A stretch of 64,000 nt of DNA from NCBI RefSeq assembly GCF_902806685.2, contig NC_048553.1, positions 2,277,099-2,341,098 on the forward strand, in the 5' to 3' direction. Each line of letters starts with the position of its first letter. The stretch's first letter is position 1. The DNA is from Maniola hyperantus (lineage: Eukaryota > Arthropoda > Insecta > Lepidoptera > Nymphalidae). Under the pieces are notes generated by a model. It was not told the origin of the DNA. It saw only the letters and a list, made by a program, of their open reading frames with translations, and did not search any database. Shown piece after piece: positions 21,253 to 32,441 of this stretch. The translations under genes and the position numbers were made by a program.

Positions 21253-22892
21253 AAAATTTTTCAGTATTAGATTTAATTGCATAAGGACATAAGGTTCGAT
21301 TTTTAAGAATCATGTGATAGTGATTGCGGTTCGATTATCGATATCGATGAAAACATTATCTTTATTATTAACGACTAAATTACCGTCTTCAAGTCAAGTA
21401 AAGAATAGTTATTATTAATTACCACAATTTTTTCGCTACCTATACTTGTAATAAAACTGGTCGATTTCTGTGATTTCACGTACTTAATACATTTAAAAAA
21501 ATATTAAAGCAACGCAATTTTAGTGATAGGCGAGAAACGGGGTAGGATGTCTCTGAACTGGGTAATCTGTAGCTAAAAGGTGTACCTTTCTCAAGGATGA
21601 GGATTAGGTAATAATTTATCATAATCGTTTTATTTTTACAGATTTCGATATTTTTACAGAGAGAATTGCCAAGAATATACATAACATTAACCTAATGGTA
21701 AATAATGACGTGTTAAAAATAGAAGAGGCCACCGTGTGTGTTTACTAATTTATTTTCATAGTATCATATCTGTCTTATGGAATTTTGCTGTGGGGTAAAA
21801 GCGGCAGGTATTGAGAAAATTTTTGCATTGCTAATTTGTAAGGGCAATACGTGTAATATTTAATAACTTACATTTAATTTTTTTGGACAAAGAGTACACC
21901 ATATTGGAATTACCATGTAAACCCAATGTGCAATAAATAAATGATTGATTGGAAAGAAAAAAACATTTTATTGATTGATATACCTACTAATGATGTTTGG
22001 TAGGCTTTTGCGCGGTCAGGTTTATTTTGTATTATATAATAATATAAGTCATTAATAAGCACATTTTCACTATCGAAATTTTAAATGAAAATTTCGTTAT
22101 ATAAAAAAATACAAAAGATTAAAAATGATATAAAATAAGTAAAAAAGTATGTGCATATTTTTTAAATAAATATTTTTCTTATTTTTACGTTGCATTATTA
22201 GTTTTTGGGATAATTACCTATTAAGTGAGGTGAATGTATGCAAGAATACGCTACGCTGACCAAACACTGGTTTTAAGTAATTAAATACGAGTAATAAATT
22301 CTTACTTCTACTTTTGTTTCTGAAAAACTATCGATATATTTTAAAATATCGATACGGTAGCATCGCAAATCAATTTGACTGTCTTACACTCGTAATGTCT
22401 TTGTATGTTGATGTATATAACTTATTAGTGTGCGTAAAATGTAGTAGTGTTGAAGATTTAGATATGTGTGTGTTAATAATGACACAAAACTTTGTTGAGT
22501 GAGTGTGTCAAGTTGTCTATGTAGTGTTTCCTCGTCCCGCACCAAAAGTGACAGAAATTTTTATTCGTAATATTAGGCGCGTTACAAGTCCATAGGTTAG
22601 ATCGTCCAAGGTGCTCGCCTAGGGCGCTCGTGACATTTAATCCGCCTCTGGACGCAGTATAATACTGTTGTTAACAGAAAGAATTCGGGATGGCACGGAC
22701 GGATCCAGACAGCTATCATTAGTTACCCGTCAAGTGAAGAATGGATAACCATTCCCTTTCTTTTGTCAATGGGACGAACGTTTTGTATGCGGTGTAGGTT
22801 CCTAAATAGCTCAAACGTTTTAGAGGGTTGGCTATAAGATAAATCCAAAAAGGATCAACTCAACTTACGGCCGAAATTTAATAATCAATCTT

Positions 22893-23113
22893 TGATCTGT
22901 CCGTCCGTCTGTCAGCGGCCAGCGGTCTTATCTCATGAATCGTAATAAAATGGTAGAATGTTAGAATTTTCACAGAGTGTATTTCTATAGCCGCTATAAC
23001 GAAAATAAAAAATGCCTGCCGTGAAAATAAAAAAAATAAAAAAGTTTTGCTTCTTGTACGATGGTAAGGAATCCTTCGTGTGCGATTCCAACTCGCACTT
23101 GATCGGTTTTTAT
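22893..23113 (+). repeat. R2 interspersed repeat
   Basis: 'gatctgtccgtccgtctgtc', 'gtgtatttctatagccgcta' and 'ttgtacgatggtaaggaatc', ending 'caactcgcacttgatcggtt'. Confidence 0.7.
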
Positions 23114-23121
23114 GGACGTAA

Positions 23122-23394
23122 TCTATCAAATCCATACTAATATTATAAATGCGAAAGTATGTCTGTCTGTCTGTCTGTCTGTCCGTCGGTCTGGCTGTCT
23201 GTCAGGTTGTCTGTCTGCCTTTCACGGCCCATTCGTTCAACCGATTTGGACGAAATTTGGTACAGCGATAACTTGCATCCAGGGGGAATTAGGACATAGG
23301 CTACTTTTTATCCCGGAAAATCAAAGAGTAGATACCCACGGGATTTTTAAAACCCTAAATCCACTCGCACGAAGTCGCGGGCATCAGCTAGTAT
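23122..23394 (+). mobile_element. HLb-type Helitron-like element (CTGT variant)
   Basis: Starts 'ccatactaatattataaatg', has (CTGT)n and 'tttcacggcccattcgttca', then the HLb 3' half, ending 'ggcatcagCTAG'+T. Confidence 0.7.
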
Positions 23395-23764
23395 GAAATA
23401 AGGAAATAAGACAAAGAAATCAATTAATGCGCAGCACAAGACAAAAGATCGGTATACTTAGTAGTACCACAAGTTACCAGAAAAATTTCAGACAGGACCC
23501 GCCCTTGTCGGTAGCCATTTGTCAGACGTCATGAAAAGAATGGGCGAGAGTGGTCCTGCGTTTGGTCACTACATAGTATGTACTTTATTATACGAGATGT
23601 AGGTTTGAATAATGGTCCATTTCATTCATCCACACATAGGTACAAGACGTGAGAGGTGCTTGTATTTAAGCAGCTTAGTCGTAGCTTTAGTTTTAAGTTC
23701 GCGTAAAAATTATCATCATCTTACAAATGCAACAACCGACCATCAAAAAGTGTAATTTATACCT
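23395..23764. other. No recognised feature
   Basis: I looked here for an upstream Calx exon and found no splice-flanked frame resembling one. Confidence 0.4.
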
Positions 23765-23915
23765 ACTATAGCTTATGCTCGCGACTTCGTCCACGTGGAC
23801 TACACAAATTTCAAACCCCTATTTCACCCCCTTAGGGGTTGAATTTTCAAAAAACCTTTATTAGCGGATGCGTACGTCATAACTCGGATCGGACGAGTGC
23901 GTAACCGCCTTAGAG
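23765..23915 (-). mobile_element. HLa element 3' part, joined to a MITE end
   Basis: Minus-strand HLa terminus ('agcttatgctcgcgacttcg' on plus) to about 23880. It is followed by 'cggacgagtgcgtaaccgcctta', an end sequence also seen at 32743-32776. Confidence 0.6.
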
Positions 23916-24190
23916 TTACTATTTCCATTTCGGCCCAGAGCTCTAAAAAGTTTTACAACATTTTTAATGTCTCTATTTTTATTATTTCACTCATGTTACT
24001 TTGCGAAAAATGTGCAAAATATAATATAATTTAGCATGAGCATTTCTGCATTGCAACAGAATTTCTCGTGTTACCGTGTTATTAGATTGTGAGGTTGTCT
24101 CGCAGAATTCTTCCGCAGCAGTTATCCTATTAACTTTTATCCGACTGAAAAAACACGCAGAGCAAAACTGAAAACATGTTATATTAATTA

Positions 24191-24537
24191 ACTAGCTAAT
24201 GCCCGCGACTTCGTCTGCGTGGACTACACAAATCTGTTTTAACCCCTTAGGGATTGAATTTTCAATAATTAATCTTAATCTAAATACATAAAAGGAACAG
24301 CTGACTGACTGACTGATCTATCAACGCACAGCTCAAACTACTGGATGGATCTGGCTGAATTTTCGCTGATAGCTATTGCTATCTGCGAGCCCAAACTAAG
24401 TAAACGAATGTTTACATCATTATTATCATTTATTTAGAAAGGATTTTTAATAATTATTCATCCCTTAAGGTGATAAAATAGGGAACTAATAGGTATTTGT
24501 GGAGATCACGTGAATGAATTTGCGGGCATAAGCTAGT
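24191..24537. mobile_element. Two abutting HLa elements, opposite strands
   Basis: A minus-strand 3' part (24191-24265) abuts a plus-strand copy (24276-24537). The plus copy starts TCTAAATACATAAAAGG and ends 'gggcataagCTAG'+T. Confidence 0.65.
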
Positions 24538-25465
24538 TAAACATAAACTGTATGAACCCTGACCGCCTTCTAATAACGAAACGTAAAATAAAATAATTCC
24601 AACACCTGTTACCTATAAAATGTTTGGCTCTGACTGCCTATTAGCCCGTACAGATAATATCTAAGCTCAAATAGAAATAAAACACCTATAAAATTTAAGT
24701 TAACACTGTTCGCCGTTTACCCCCGTCCGTTTTACCCCCTCATAAATAACAATGTATCGACGCAGGTGTGTGAATACAACGGGTAACAAATGCCCCTCGG
24801 AGGGTTTCTTTGTTGGCTTCCACTTGCGGGTAAAATACATGAGGGTAGAAAAAACTGTGGCCGCGTTAACCCTTTCGCGGACTAGAAAGAATGTGTAATG
24901 TATTGTGTAGCTTTTAAAAGGAAAACTATTTATTACAAGTACTTTTGTGTCTTTTTTTACTGGTGCCGTAAATTGGAATTTAAAAAGATAAAACTTTTCT
25001 GTTTGTATAGTCGTGATAGTGTTGTGTAAGTGCAATTTAAAGGAAATAATACAAACTTTGTTTTGAGGAAAACTAATTAATAGGTATAGTTTAAGGAAAT
25101 AAAGCTCAAGTAAAGGTAAATTTTTAAGTTATTCTGAGTGCAATCTAAGAAAGGTTATTATTATTATTAATCGCTACTCATTTTATTAGATTTTCCTATC
25201 AAACTAGATCAAAGTTTGAACAGTATTTGAGGGCATATTTTAATGTATACAACGGGGTAGGTACATACCACGATTAATTTTTGTTTTTATTTGTCGATAT
25301 TTCAACCCAATTGCACGGGTCGTGGTCACGACGGGACCATAATATACATTAAAATATGTCATTAAACCACGAAATAAGCTTAAAATCATTAGTATTTAAG
25401 GATTTATCAGCCAACTAAATTAATAAAGGGCAGGCCACAATATAGTGCGAAAAACTTATATACGT
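24538..25465. other. Unassigned, apparently single-copy in the window
   Basis: Includes a 111-codon minus-strand frame (24700-25035) with no recognisable domain, signal peptide or splice context. A phrase around 25300 ('caacccaattgcacgggtcg') may be a repeat remnant. Confidence 0.4.
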
Positions 25466-25600
25466 TGGGGCACGTTGGGGGTCCCAAGGTGATCTAATGA
25501 CGACTAGGTGGACAGACATGAAGGTCGCTGGATTCAGGCGGCGCGGCACAAGACTAGCAGTGGACATCTATCTCTTGATAATGATGATGACTATGAAATA
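25466..25600 (+). pseudogene. Degenerate LINE reverse-transcriptase C-terminus
   Basis: One frame reads RWTDMKVAGFRRRG and resembles the R-W-x-D-D-hydrophobic...AGxxWxxxAxDR tail common at the end of RTE-like LINE proteins. Stops and frame errors surround it. A 'gataatgatgatga' run follows, as LINE tails often show. Confidence 0.5.
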
Positions 25601-26389
25601 AAAGCTAAATATTACAATTTATTAGCTTCAATAATATTTTCACCTTGAAGTTTACATAGCTCTGAAATGAGAACGATTATTCTAGGGCCTAGCACAAGTC
25701 TCTTCAGTTAGAAAGTAAATAGTGTTCCATTCATAAAAAAATAGTACTTAGCAAAGATTTCATGACAAAACACCCTGTCACTTTATTCAAATTAAGTGGC
25801 TTCACCTCGCTTTATCAACTAAATTATGAACTGAAATGATGTAAAAAGTGACATTCCCTCGAATCTGCAAACTTGGACGGCTGCCAGAGGGGACAATTTA
25901 GGATAAAACTTCGCAACGAGTACGGCCCAAGATGGTAAAATGACGACATCAAATATTAGGAAGGTATTAGTAGGCTTGCTTTATAAGATTTTTTTACAAA
26001 GTTTTTTTACGATGTGACGAGGCTATTTATAGCTCAAAACCTCAACGGGATAGACACTTCTATCTCAAAATCGCCATAAATCGAGATAGTATATAGGTAC
26101 AATATTCTCTTTGCAGGTGTCGAAAACACAAACTCATTACCATAAAATCGAATGAATGGAAATCAATGAATACGATTCATTCGTTGAGTTTCGATCATAA
26201 TGGTTTATATTTACTTCCTTTATAAATAAAATCGAATGCGCTCGTAACAACCGACGTCACGCAATTTGCCAACGCTCCACTATTGGTAGACAATTTCAAT
26301 AAACAGAGCAAATAATGATATTTTTCGTTCAATATCCTCGTGAATTTTTAATCAGGTGAGAATATTTAATTTTAATCGACTTTTATATA
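25601..26389. other. No recognised feature
   Basis: AT-rich; no recurring repeat or coding segment seen. Confidence 0.4.
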
Positions 26390-26757
26390 CAAGGTGTAAC
26401 CAGAACGCTAGCAAAAACTAAGCGTTATTGTTATACTACCTAAACACTATCCAATACCAATAACCATTTGCCTCGTTTTGTACTTTTAGCGATTTAGAAT
26501 TTTTCAAACCCGCAATGTATATCGTGCAAAACTCGGGTCAATGCCCCGCCTACGACGCGGCATTGTGTGACCTACCTTCCCAACATTCGTTGACCCTAGC
26601 GTCAGTCAGATGTTTTATTTGTAAAATTTATCGTACTTAAACTCTTACAAAATTATAAGATTTCGCGATTTTTTCGCGTTTTTTTTGTGGTGTTATATCA
26701 GTAATTATCAGTAATATCACCTGTCTTCATTTTTGCTAGCGTTCTGGTTACACCCTG
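26390..26757. mobile_element. TIR transposon (MITE) FB10, full copy
   Basis: Inverted ends of about 29 bases ('CAGGGTGTAACCAGAACGCT' and on into AGCAAAAA); the left end has one A for G. Partial copies are at 30519 and 49949. No transposase frame. Confidence 0.8.
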
Positions 26758-27639
26758 TATTTGGCTAATATTAAGCTTTCCCTCTTTCCATTAATCACAT
26801 TGGTAAGAGTTTTCATGTGATAATAATGAACTGAGTTCCCAGATCCTCTTGCATAATATGACTCGACTATAACGGTGCATTGCACACCGGCAGCGGATCC
26901 CTCGAATATGAGGCCAACGACGTCTTACTAGGCTAATTCCTTTAACGGTCAACCCTCCACCTCCCATGGCCCCACCATCCTCTCGGTTATATGGGCCTAA
27001 TCGCAGGATGGCGCCCGTTCGGTATTTGCTCTTGGTGTTTTCCCGGGGCACCTTCTTGACTCCCTACAAATTATTTTTCTCTTCCTTGCCCCTATGCTCA
27101 CTCTCCCCACTTGGAGGCTAGACGTCATTAGCACAGCTAAGATCCCCGCTGCTCCTCCGTGGTGCCGGTCTGGCAACTATACGCTCCGAGCTGCTTCGCC
27201 TCTTATGCCAATGCTTTAGTTAGAAACTATGTTACTGTAATTTTTCGATAATATGTTTAAAGATTCAACTGATATGTTGCCTAGTAAATAATTTCAGCTA
27301 GGTATAAATAGATCGTTGGTATTCTGAAAGTTATTTATTCAGACCACTTTCGAAGAAGTGCCTCTTACTTACAAATCATGCATCGAAGGACGACTAAAGT
27401 TAGAACTGTATGAATCGATACAGCTGTTATTGATGCATAAAGTCCATAAACCGTCATTTCGATCGAACATCGAACAGTGACTTAAGTATGGCTAGCAGTC
27501 AGAGGAGGGAACTAGAGTCAAGTCTTTTTAATAACAACTTAAACTCAGCTTTAATGCACGTTGACATAGGGTTGAAATTGATATACTGAAAACAAAACCG
27601 GATACTCGAATGACGTGTAACGCGCCTGGACGCATTACG
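26758..27639. other. Unassigned; GC-richer patch
   Basis: 26810-27200 is richer in GC and holds an 86-codon minus-strand frame rich in Arg and Gly. I recognise no domain and see no second copy. It may be an old transposon remnant. Confidence 0.35.
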
Positions 27640-27777
27640 GCAAGCCGCGCAGATAGCTATTATGACGTAGGCATCTGCTAAAGAAGGATTTTTGAAAATT
27701 CAACCTCTAAGAGGGTGAAATAGGGGTTTGAAATTTGTGTAATCCACGCGGATGAAGTCGCGAGCATAAGCTAGTGT
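27640..27777 (+). mobile_element. HLa Helitron-like element, 5' truncated
   Basis: 'agatagctattatgacgtag' to 'gcgagcataagCTAG'+T. Confidence 0.65.
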
Positions 27778-28067
27778 AATATAAAGTTAAGGATCAAATA
27801 CGCTACGCTGTATCAATCATCAAAAGACCGATTCGATGTTGGATTAGTTTTGACCAACAACGTGGTCAAAACTTTTTCGATATATAAGGTTTATTCGGGT
27901 CAGTGAATCGTAATCAGAAAACTAGATCTCTATATAGATTACTTCTCAAACTTTGATTAGAAATACAGAACCGTTTGATGTTTCGACTTGAGAAAATTCG
28001 GAGTTAGAGATTTCGTGGAATATTATTAAAATGTACATAAAGTTATTATTAAAGGACAAGCCTTCAG

Positions 28068-28156
28068 TACTTACGCGGCAGAATATGTTGTACATCGATC
28101 TTTAGAATGAGAATTTGGCTTTGTAGAGCGTTGTCTCGGTCACACATAATTTTTGC
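28068..28156. mobile_element. Fold-back MITE FB1, left half only
   Basis: 'ttacgcggcagaatatgttg' and 'gctttgtagagcgttgtctc' are present, but the right arm is missing; LINE sequence follows. Confidence 0.7.
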
Positions 28157-28189
28157 GTCATCATTCCTCATGCATGGCAGCTAAGGTTT

Positions 28190-28330
28190 GGAATACTCAC
28201 GATATGTGTTTCCTACCAATTACAACCCGGGTATCTTTAAAACAAGAGTGAATAGACATCTTCTAGGTAAACGCGTCCCATCTTAGGCTATATCATCACT
28301 TTCCATCAGGTGTGATTGTGGTCAAGCTTT
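28190..28330 (+). pseudogene. LINE reverse-transcriptase C-terminus and 3' UTR
   Basis: 28208-28286 reads FPTNYNPGIFKTRVNRHLLG, then KRVPS and a stop. This is the conserved C-terminal tail of CR1/jockey-like non-LTR elements. A frame error precedes it ('tggaatactcac'). The 3' UTR 'atcactttccatcaggtgtg' matches the tail of the S2 SINE. Confidence 0.7.
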
Positions 28331-28490
28331 TGCCTATAATGAGAATATAAAAAAAAGTATCTCTAAAGGACAATAAATATTTTAAAGTCAGAACGTGAGC
28401 AAAATTATAGATAAGACTATGCTCATGTATCGTAAAAATATATAAGTAAGACACAATGTAGGTATCTACTCGTAACAGATATATTATTGG

Positions 28491-29254
28491 ACTAAGAGCC
28501 AGCGCATGCCAGACCTTCGTTATTTTATAAAAGCTGAAAGTTAGTCTGCGTATTGTCCCCAATACAGGGAAGAAGTCTAGCGACTATGAAGTTTGGATCA
28601 TGGTGGCTTTGGGAGATAACAGGTAATAAAGGTGTAAAAAATCTTATGTCGAAGTATAAAATCAGACACCATTAACGTTTAATAAATTGTTAAGTTTAAG
28701 GGAGTCTGGCAAAGAGTTGTCACGATACTAAGGTCCGGAAATGAATGATGTAATTTTTAATACTATTCCGAAGAAAATATTAAAAAAATTAGACTAGGTA
28801 TACTTTTTTTAGGGTTCCGTACCTCAAAAGGAAAAAAGGAACCCTTAGAAGATCACTTTGTTGTGTATCTATCTGTCTGTCTGTCTGTCTGTTGTGACTC
28901 GAGTCTGTCAAGAAACCTATAGGGTACTTCCCGTAAATCTAGAATCATGAAATTTTGCAGGTGGTCTTATAGCACACGTAAGGAGAAAAATCCAAAAACC
29001 GTGAATTTGAGGTTGTGGTGTGGTTAGTTTCTAAACTGTAGTACGGAACTGAGTACCCTCGGTGCGCGAGTCTGACTTGCACTTGGCCGGTTTTTTTATA
29101 AATTTACGCTTATTACCTGTTACCTTCCAAAGCCACCATGATTCAAACTTCATACTCGCTGATCGTTCCTCCCTGTGTTGGAGACAATACGCAGATAAAC
29201 TTTCAGCTTTTATAAAATGTCGAAGGTCTGGCACGCGCTGGCTCTCTCTAAGTA
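28491..29254. mobile_element. MITE FB5 with ~150-base inverted ends, split by R1
   Basis: The left arm ('gagccagcgcatgccagacc', 'ataaaagctgaaagttagtc', 'aacaggtaataa') and the mirrored right arm (29098-29254) share more than 120 positions. An R1 copy sits between them. Confidence 0.8.
28808..29097 (+). repeat. R1 repeat inside FB5
   Basis: 'ttagggttccgtacctcaaa', (TGTC)n, 'gggtacttcccgt', then internally deleted to the end 'gacttgcacttggccggttt'. Confidence 0.75.
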
Positions 29255-29357
29255 TTTGGTCTGTATTTCAGTAAGTAAGAGCACGTTTCAAAGTAATTGA
29301 AGCACGTCCATATCTTCGATGAGAAACATTTAAAATAAGTGGAAGTGCTGAAACATT

Positions 29358-29795
29358 TTTAGGATTCCGTACCTGAAAAGGAAGAAAGGAACCCTTATAG
29401 AATCACTTCGTTGTCTGTCGGCCTGTCTGTCAAACCTAGAGGGTACTTCCCGTTGACCTAGAATCATGAAATTTGGCGGGTAGGTAGGTCTTATAGCAGA
29501 TATTAGGGGAAAAATCTGAAAATCGTCAATTTGTGGTTACATCATACAAAAAAAAATTGTGGTCATGAACTAATAATTAGTATTTTCCATAGGTATTTTC
29601 AGTTTTTGAAGTAAGATAACTATATCAAGTGGGGTATCATATAAAAGGGCTTCACTTGTGCATTCTAAAACAGATTTTTATTTATTTTTATGCATCATAG
29701 TTTTTGAGTTATTGTGCAAAATGTTGAAAAAATGCGGCTGTAGTACGAAACCCTCAGTGTGCGAGCCTGACTCGCACTTGGCCGGTTTTTTTACG
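29358..29795 (+). repeat. R1 interspersed repeat, full length
   Basis: Complete family structure: 'ttaggattccgtacctgaaa', (TGTC)n, 'acttcccgttgacctagaat', 'aactaataattagtatttt', 'agtggggtatcatataaaag', 'tgactcgcacttggccggtt'. Confidence 0.8.
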
Positions 29796-29867
29796 ATTGT
29801 TACACTTCTGATAACGACACATGGGGGTGATAAACGCGGACTGAGATCTATAGCATATTGACTTTGC

Positions 29868-30040
29868 TCAGGCCCGGGTTCGATTCCCGGCAGGGGCAGT
29901 TTAGAAATTCATATTTTCTAAATTGTCTCTGGTCTGGTCTGGTGGCAGGCTTCGGCCGTGGCTATTTACCACCCTAACGGCAAAGCCGTACCGCCAAGTG
30001 ATTAAGCATTCCGGTGCTATGACGTGTAGTAACCAATTTA
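29868..30040 (+). mobile_element. S2 SINE, partial
   Basis: Box-B-like 'gggttcgattcccggcag', then 'ggtctggtctggtggcaggc' and 'accaccctaacggcaaagcc'. The 5' head and LINE-like tail are missing. Confidence 0.75.
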
Positions 30041-30518
30041 ACGGGCTTTTTACCCCAAATTTGTAGAAACCAATTTGAGGTAAAAAATGTCAGTTAAAAA
30101 AAAATTAAAAATTGGGGTATGAGTTTATGGCATCTTTCTGGATGGAATAGCAAAGATTAATGCCTGTCGGATATCAGGGGTTTACGCTTCAGAGGCGTCG
30201 CTGACTAAACGGAAAAAAGGGAGGGCTGAACGCTGAATTTGCAAGGGTTCTGTATATATTACTTTTTAAGTAATTTGCATTTATATGAGCTTTGAAGGTG
30301 ATTTATTTTACCGATTTTAAGCCATGCGCAAAAATGGACTTGATCCATTCTGGCAATTAGGTTTATCGAACAAAAAATAGCAGATTTATTGTAAAGAATA
30401 AAATATAACGAAAATATATTCTTTAGTTATTATTTTTAGGTTTATTTGTAGTGCGCCCCAAACAAACGTAGTTAGGCTCTCTAGGATTAGGTACTTCTAG
30501 GAGTTCTAGGAACTAAGA
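30041..30518. other. No recognised feature
   Basis: AT-rich. A local inverted phrase ('ttaccccaaatttgtagaaacc'-like with 'gaggtaaaaaat') near 30050-30090 is the only structure seen. Confidence 0.35.
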
Positions 30519-30695
30519 CAGGGTGTAACCAGAACGCTAGCAAAAACGAAGACAGGTGTTAGTACTGATGATACTGATATGATACTACAAAAAGAAATGC
30601 GAAAAATAAAATAAAAAATATCGTATATTTTCTAAAAGTTCACGATATATTGCAAATGAAACATCTGACTGGCGCTAGAGACTGGCTGACCTTTA
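30519..30695 (+). mobile_element. FB10 MITE, one end only
   Basis: The TIR 'CAGGGTGTAACCAGAACGCT' and subterminal 'aaacatctgactggcgctag' match the full copy at 26390. The other end is lost. Confidence 0.75.
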
Positions 30696-31072
30696 AAATA
30701 AGGACTAAAATCATGCTAAAATCATAATACTTTTGACATAACAGTTGACCCATAAAGTTAAAATGGCGCGTGAGAACTCATTTTGTACGCATTGAGTAGG
30801 TATATATTTTTTTGAAAGTTTTAACGGATCCCTAAAAGTGCCTAATGTCATAAAAAGCGTTGTGTGCAAAAGTTTTCTTGAAAATTGTTACTTGAACCCG
30901 ACTAATGCTTTTGCAAATACGACTTTATTCCCTTTTTCTGATGTATGTAATTTGCTATTTTTTTTTCAATCTTTTCGTAAGGAACTATTTTCTGAGTGTG
31001 AATGTTATATTACTGCAATTCTTAAAAGGAAGAAAAATAAGTTATTGTCGTTTAGTTGTATTTAATGTCTTG
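30696..31072. other. Unassigned AT-rich stretch
   Basis: A 75-codon frame at 30838-31065 has no supporting motif. Confidence 0.4.
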
Positions 31073-31272
31073 AGGACTTAGGTTCGCGTGGATTTAGGTT
31101 TTTGAAAATCCCGTGGGAACTCTTTGATTTTCCGGGATAAAGTCTATGTCCTTCCCCGGGATGCAAGCTGCCGCTGTACCAAATTTCGTCAAAATCGGTT
31201 GAATGGATGGGCCGTGAAAGGCTAGCAGACAGACAGACAGACACACTTTCGCATTTATAATATTAGTATGGA
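31073..31272 (-). mobile_element. HLb-type Helitron-like element
   Basis: The minus-strand 5' end reads A|TCCATACTAATATTATAAAT, a TC start after A, as Helitrons show. The 3' end is eroded. Confidence 0.65.
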
Positions 31273-31667
31273 TGGATTAATCTACTTATCAGTACCTAAT
31301 CTATCGATTTCTAAAGTGTTTCTAAAGTAATATATCAAGAAACATCGTACATTAGTCGACAAGATATTATATCTAATAGCGTTGCTAAACTGACTCCATG
31401 AATAAGTTCCATGGTCGCTAAGGATAAGGAACTTATTACAGCCATTAGAAATTCGGGGCTGTGACAAAGAAAGTTTAATATTGAAGGAACTAAGAATTGA
31501 ACCCGAAAATCTTGGTAATTGTTTGCATTGACTGTTTCAAAGGGATTGGCAGTAGGTACTCTGCTGGAGATATTATTAAATCTTGGCATTATTATAGCCA
31601 AATTATGATAACAAGATGATAATTTTATGGGAGAAGTGACTTGTGAGATCTACAGAGCCTGCTCTTT

Positions 31668-31872
31668 AGAATAGAATAGAATGTTTTTTATTCATGTAAA
31701 CTTTTTACAAGTACTTATGAATAGTCAGGTAGTTTTAATTTACCACTGGTTCGGAATGCCGTTCCTACCGAGAAGAACCAGCAAGAAACTCGGCGGTTGC
31801 TCTTTTTAATTTTTCAATTTACAATGTTATTATACCGTACTATACAAGCCATTGCAGCCCCGTGCATTGCTG
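31668..31872 (-). mobile_element. LINE 3' UTR, probable
   Basis: Contains 'accactggttcggaatgccg' and 'agaagaaccagcaagaaact', a block I recall as very common in Lepidoptera. It begins on the plus strand with 'gaatagaatgttttttatt', consistent with the tail of a minus-strand copy. Confidence 0.5.
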
Positions 31873-31984
31873 GAGCGAGTCAAATCCAAGCTTTTTTATC
31901 GTTTACATAGTCTGCGACTGTATAGGGGCTTCTTTAGGGGACGATTCAAACGATATGTGTCATATTCAACCTTAATGCTTTACA

Positions 31985-32218
31985 TATAGAAAACTAGATG
32001 ACTTCGTTCGCATGAATTTAGGTTTATTTAAAATCCCGTGGGAACTCTTAGGTTTTTGGGATAAAAAGTAGCCTATGTCCTTCTCCGGTATGCAAGCTAT
32101 CTCTGTACCAAATTTCGTCAAAATCGGTTGAACGGATGGGCCGTGAAAGGCTAGCAGACAGACAGACAGACAGATAGATAGATACACTTTCTCATTTATT
32201 ATAATATTAGTATGCATT
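31985..32218 (-). mobile_element. HLb-type Helitron-like element
   Basis: Minus-strand copy with 'gtcaaaatcggttgaacgga' on plus, a (CAGA)n/(GATA)n run, and the 'ataatattagtatg' end at the right. Confidence 0.65.
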
Positions 32219-32224
32219 TAAAAA

Positions 32225-32330
32225 AACGCCATGAAAATTAAAAAAATAATTATAATTAAAGTGTTATTTCTTGAACGATGGTACGGAAACCTTCGTGTGT
32301 AAGTACGATTCGCACTTGACCGATTTTCTA
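32225..32330 (+). repeat. R2 repeat, 3' end
   Basis: 'gccatgaaaattaaaaaaat', 'cttgaacgatggtacggaaa' and 'gattcgcacttgaccgattt'. It ends about 20 bases before the polypyrimidine tract of the first Calx exon in the window. Confidence 0.65.
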
Positions 32331-32349
32331 AAGTTTTTTTTTGTTTCAG

Positions 32350-32441
32350 AAAATTCATCCCCCTTCACATAATAGAGGAAGACAGCTACGAGAAGGATGT
32401 CCTTTTCTACGTTAACCTCGGCAACCCCGAACTGCTTGGGG
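32350..32441 (+). CDS. Calx: Calx Na+/Ca2+ exchanger, exon 1 of 7 seen (Calx-beta 2)
   Basis: Calx exports Ca2+ from the cell in exchange for Na+ across the plasma membrane. In flies it is prominent in photoreceptors and neurons. This 92-base exon begins with the third base of a codon and then reads KFIPLHIIEEDSYEKDVLFY, V-N-L-G-N-P-E-L-L-G. The I-x-E-E-D-S-Y-E-K...F...LG-x-P pattern is the end of a Calx-beta domain, here the second of the two in the large cytoplasmic loop. The acceptor is a long T tract with tttcag (32340-32349) and the donor is G|gtatgt. The exon ends after base 1 of a codon, and the next exon supplies AT to give Asp. The preceding exon must end in phase 2; I could not find it in the window. 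The next intron is 12,620 bases long, far longer than the other five. Confidence 0.93.

Larger units (their letters stand above)
20060..22650. mobile_element. DNA transposon with 8-base duplications and a THAP exon
   Basis: Ends are CAGTGGCGGATTA at the left and its near-complement 'taatccgcctctg' at the right. They are flanked by gacccagt (20052-20059) and gacgcagt (22651-22658), 7 of 8 identical. A subterminal phrase ('gctcgccttggacgatctaa', about 20357) recurs inverted at about 22600. The interior has a THAP-type exon, a nested MITE and AT-rich unassigned sequence. hAT and P elements both make 8-base duplications. The ends look like hAT, while a THAP domain is typical of P-type transposases, so the superfamily is uncertain. 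Confidence 0.75.

Noticed and set aside
1..32349. Upstream Calx exons (N-terminal helices, Calx-beta 1)
   Set aside because: I looked for splice-flanked frames with the alpha-1 repeat or Calx-beta motifs ending in phase 2 and found none. They probably lie left of the window, but a very short exon could have been missed.
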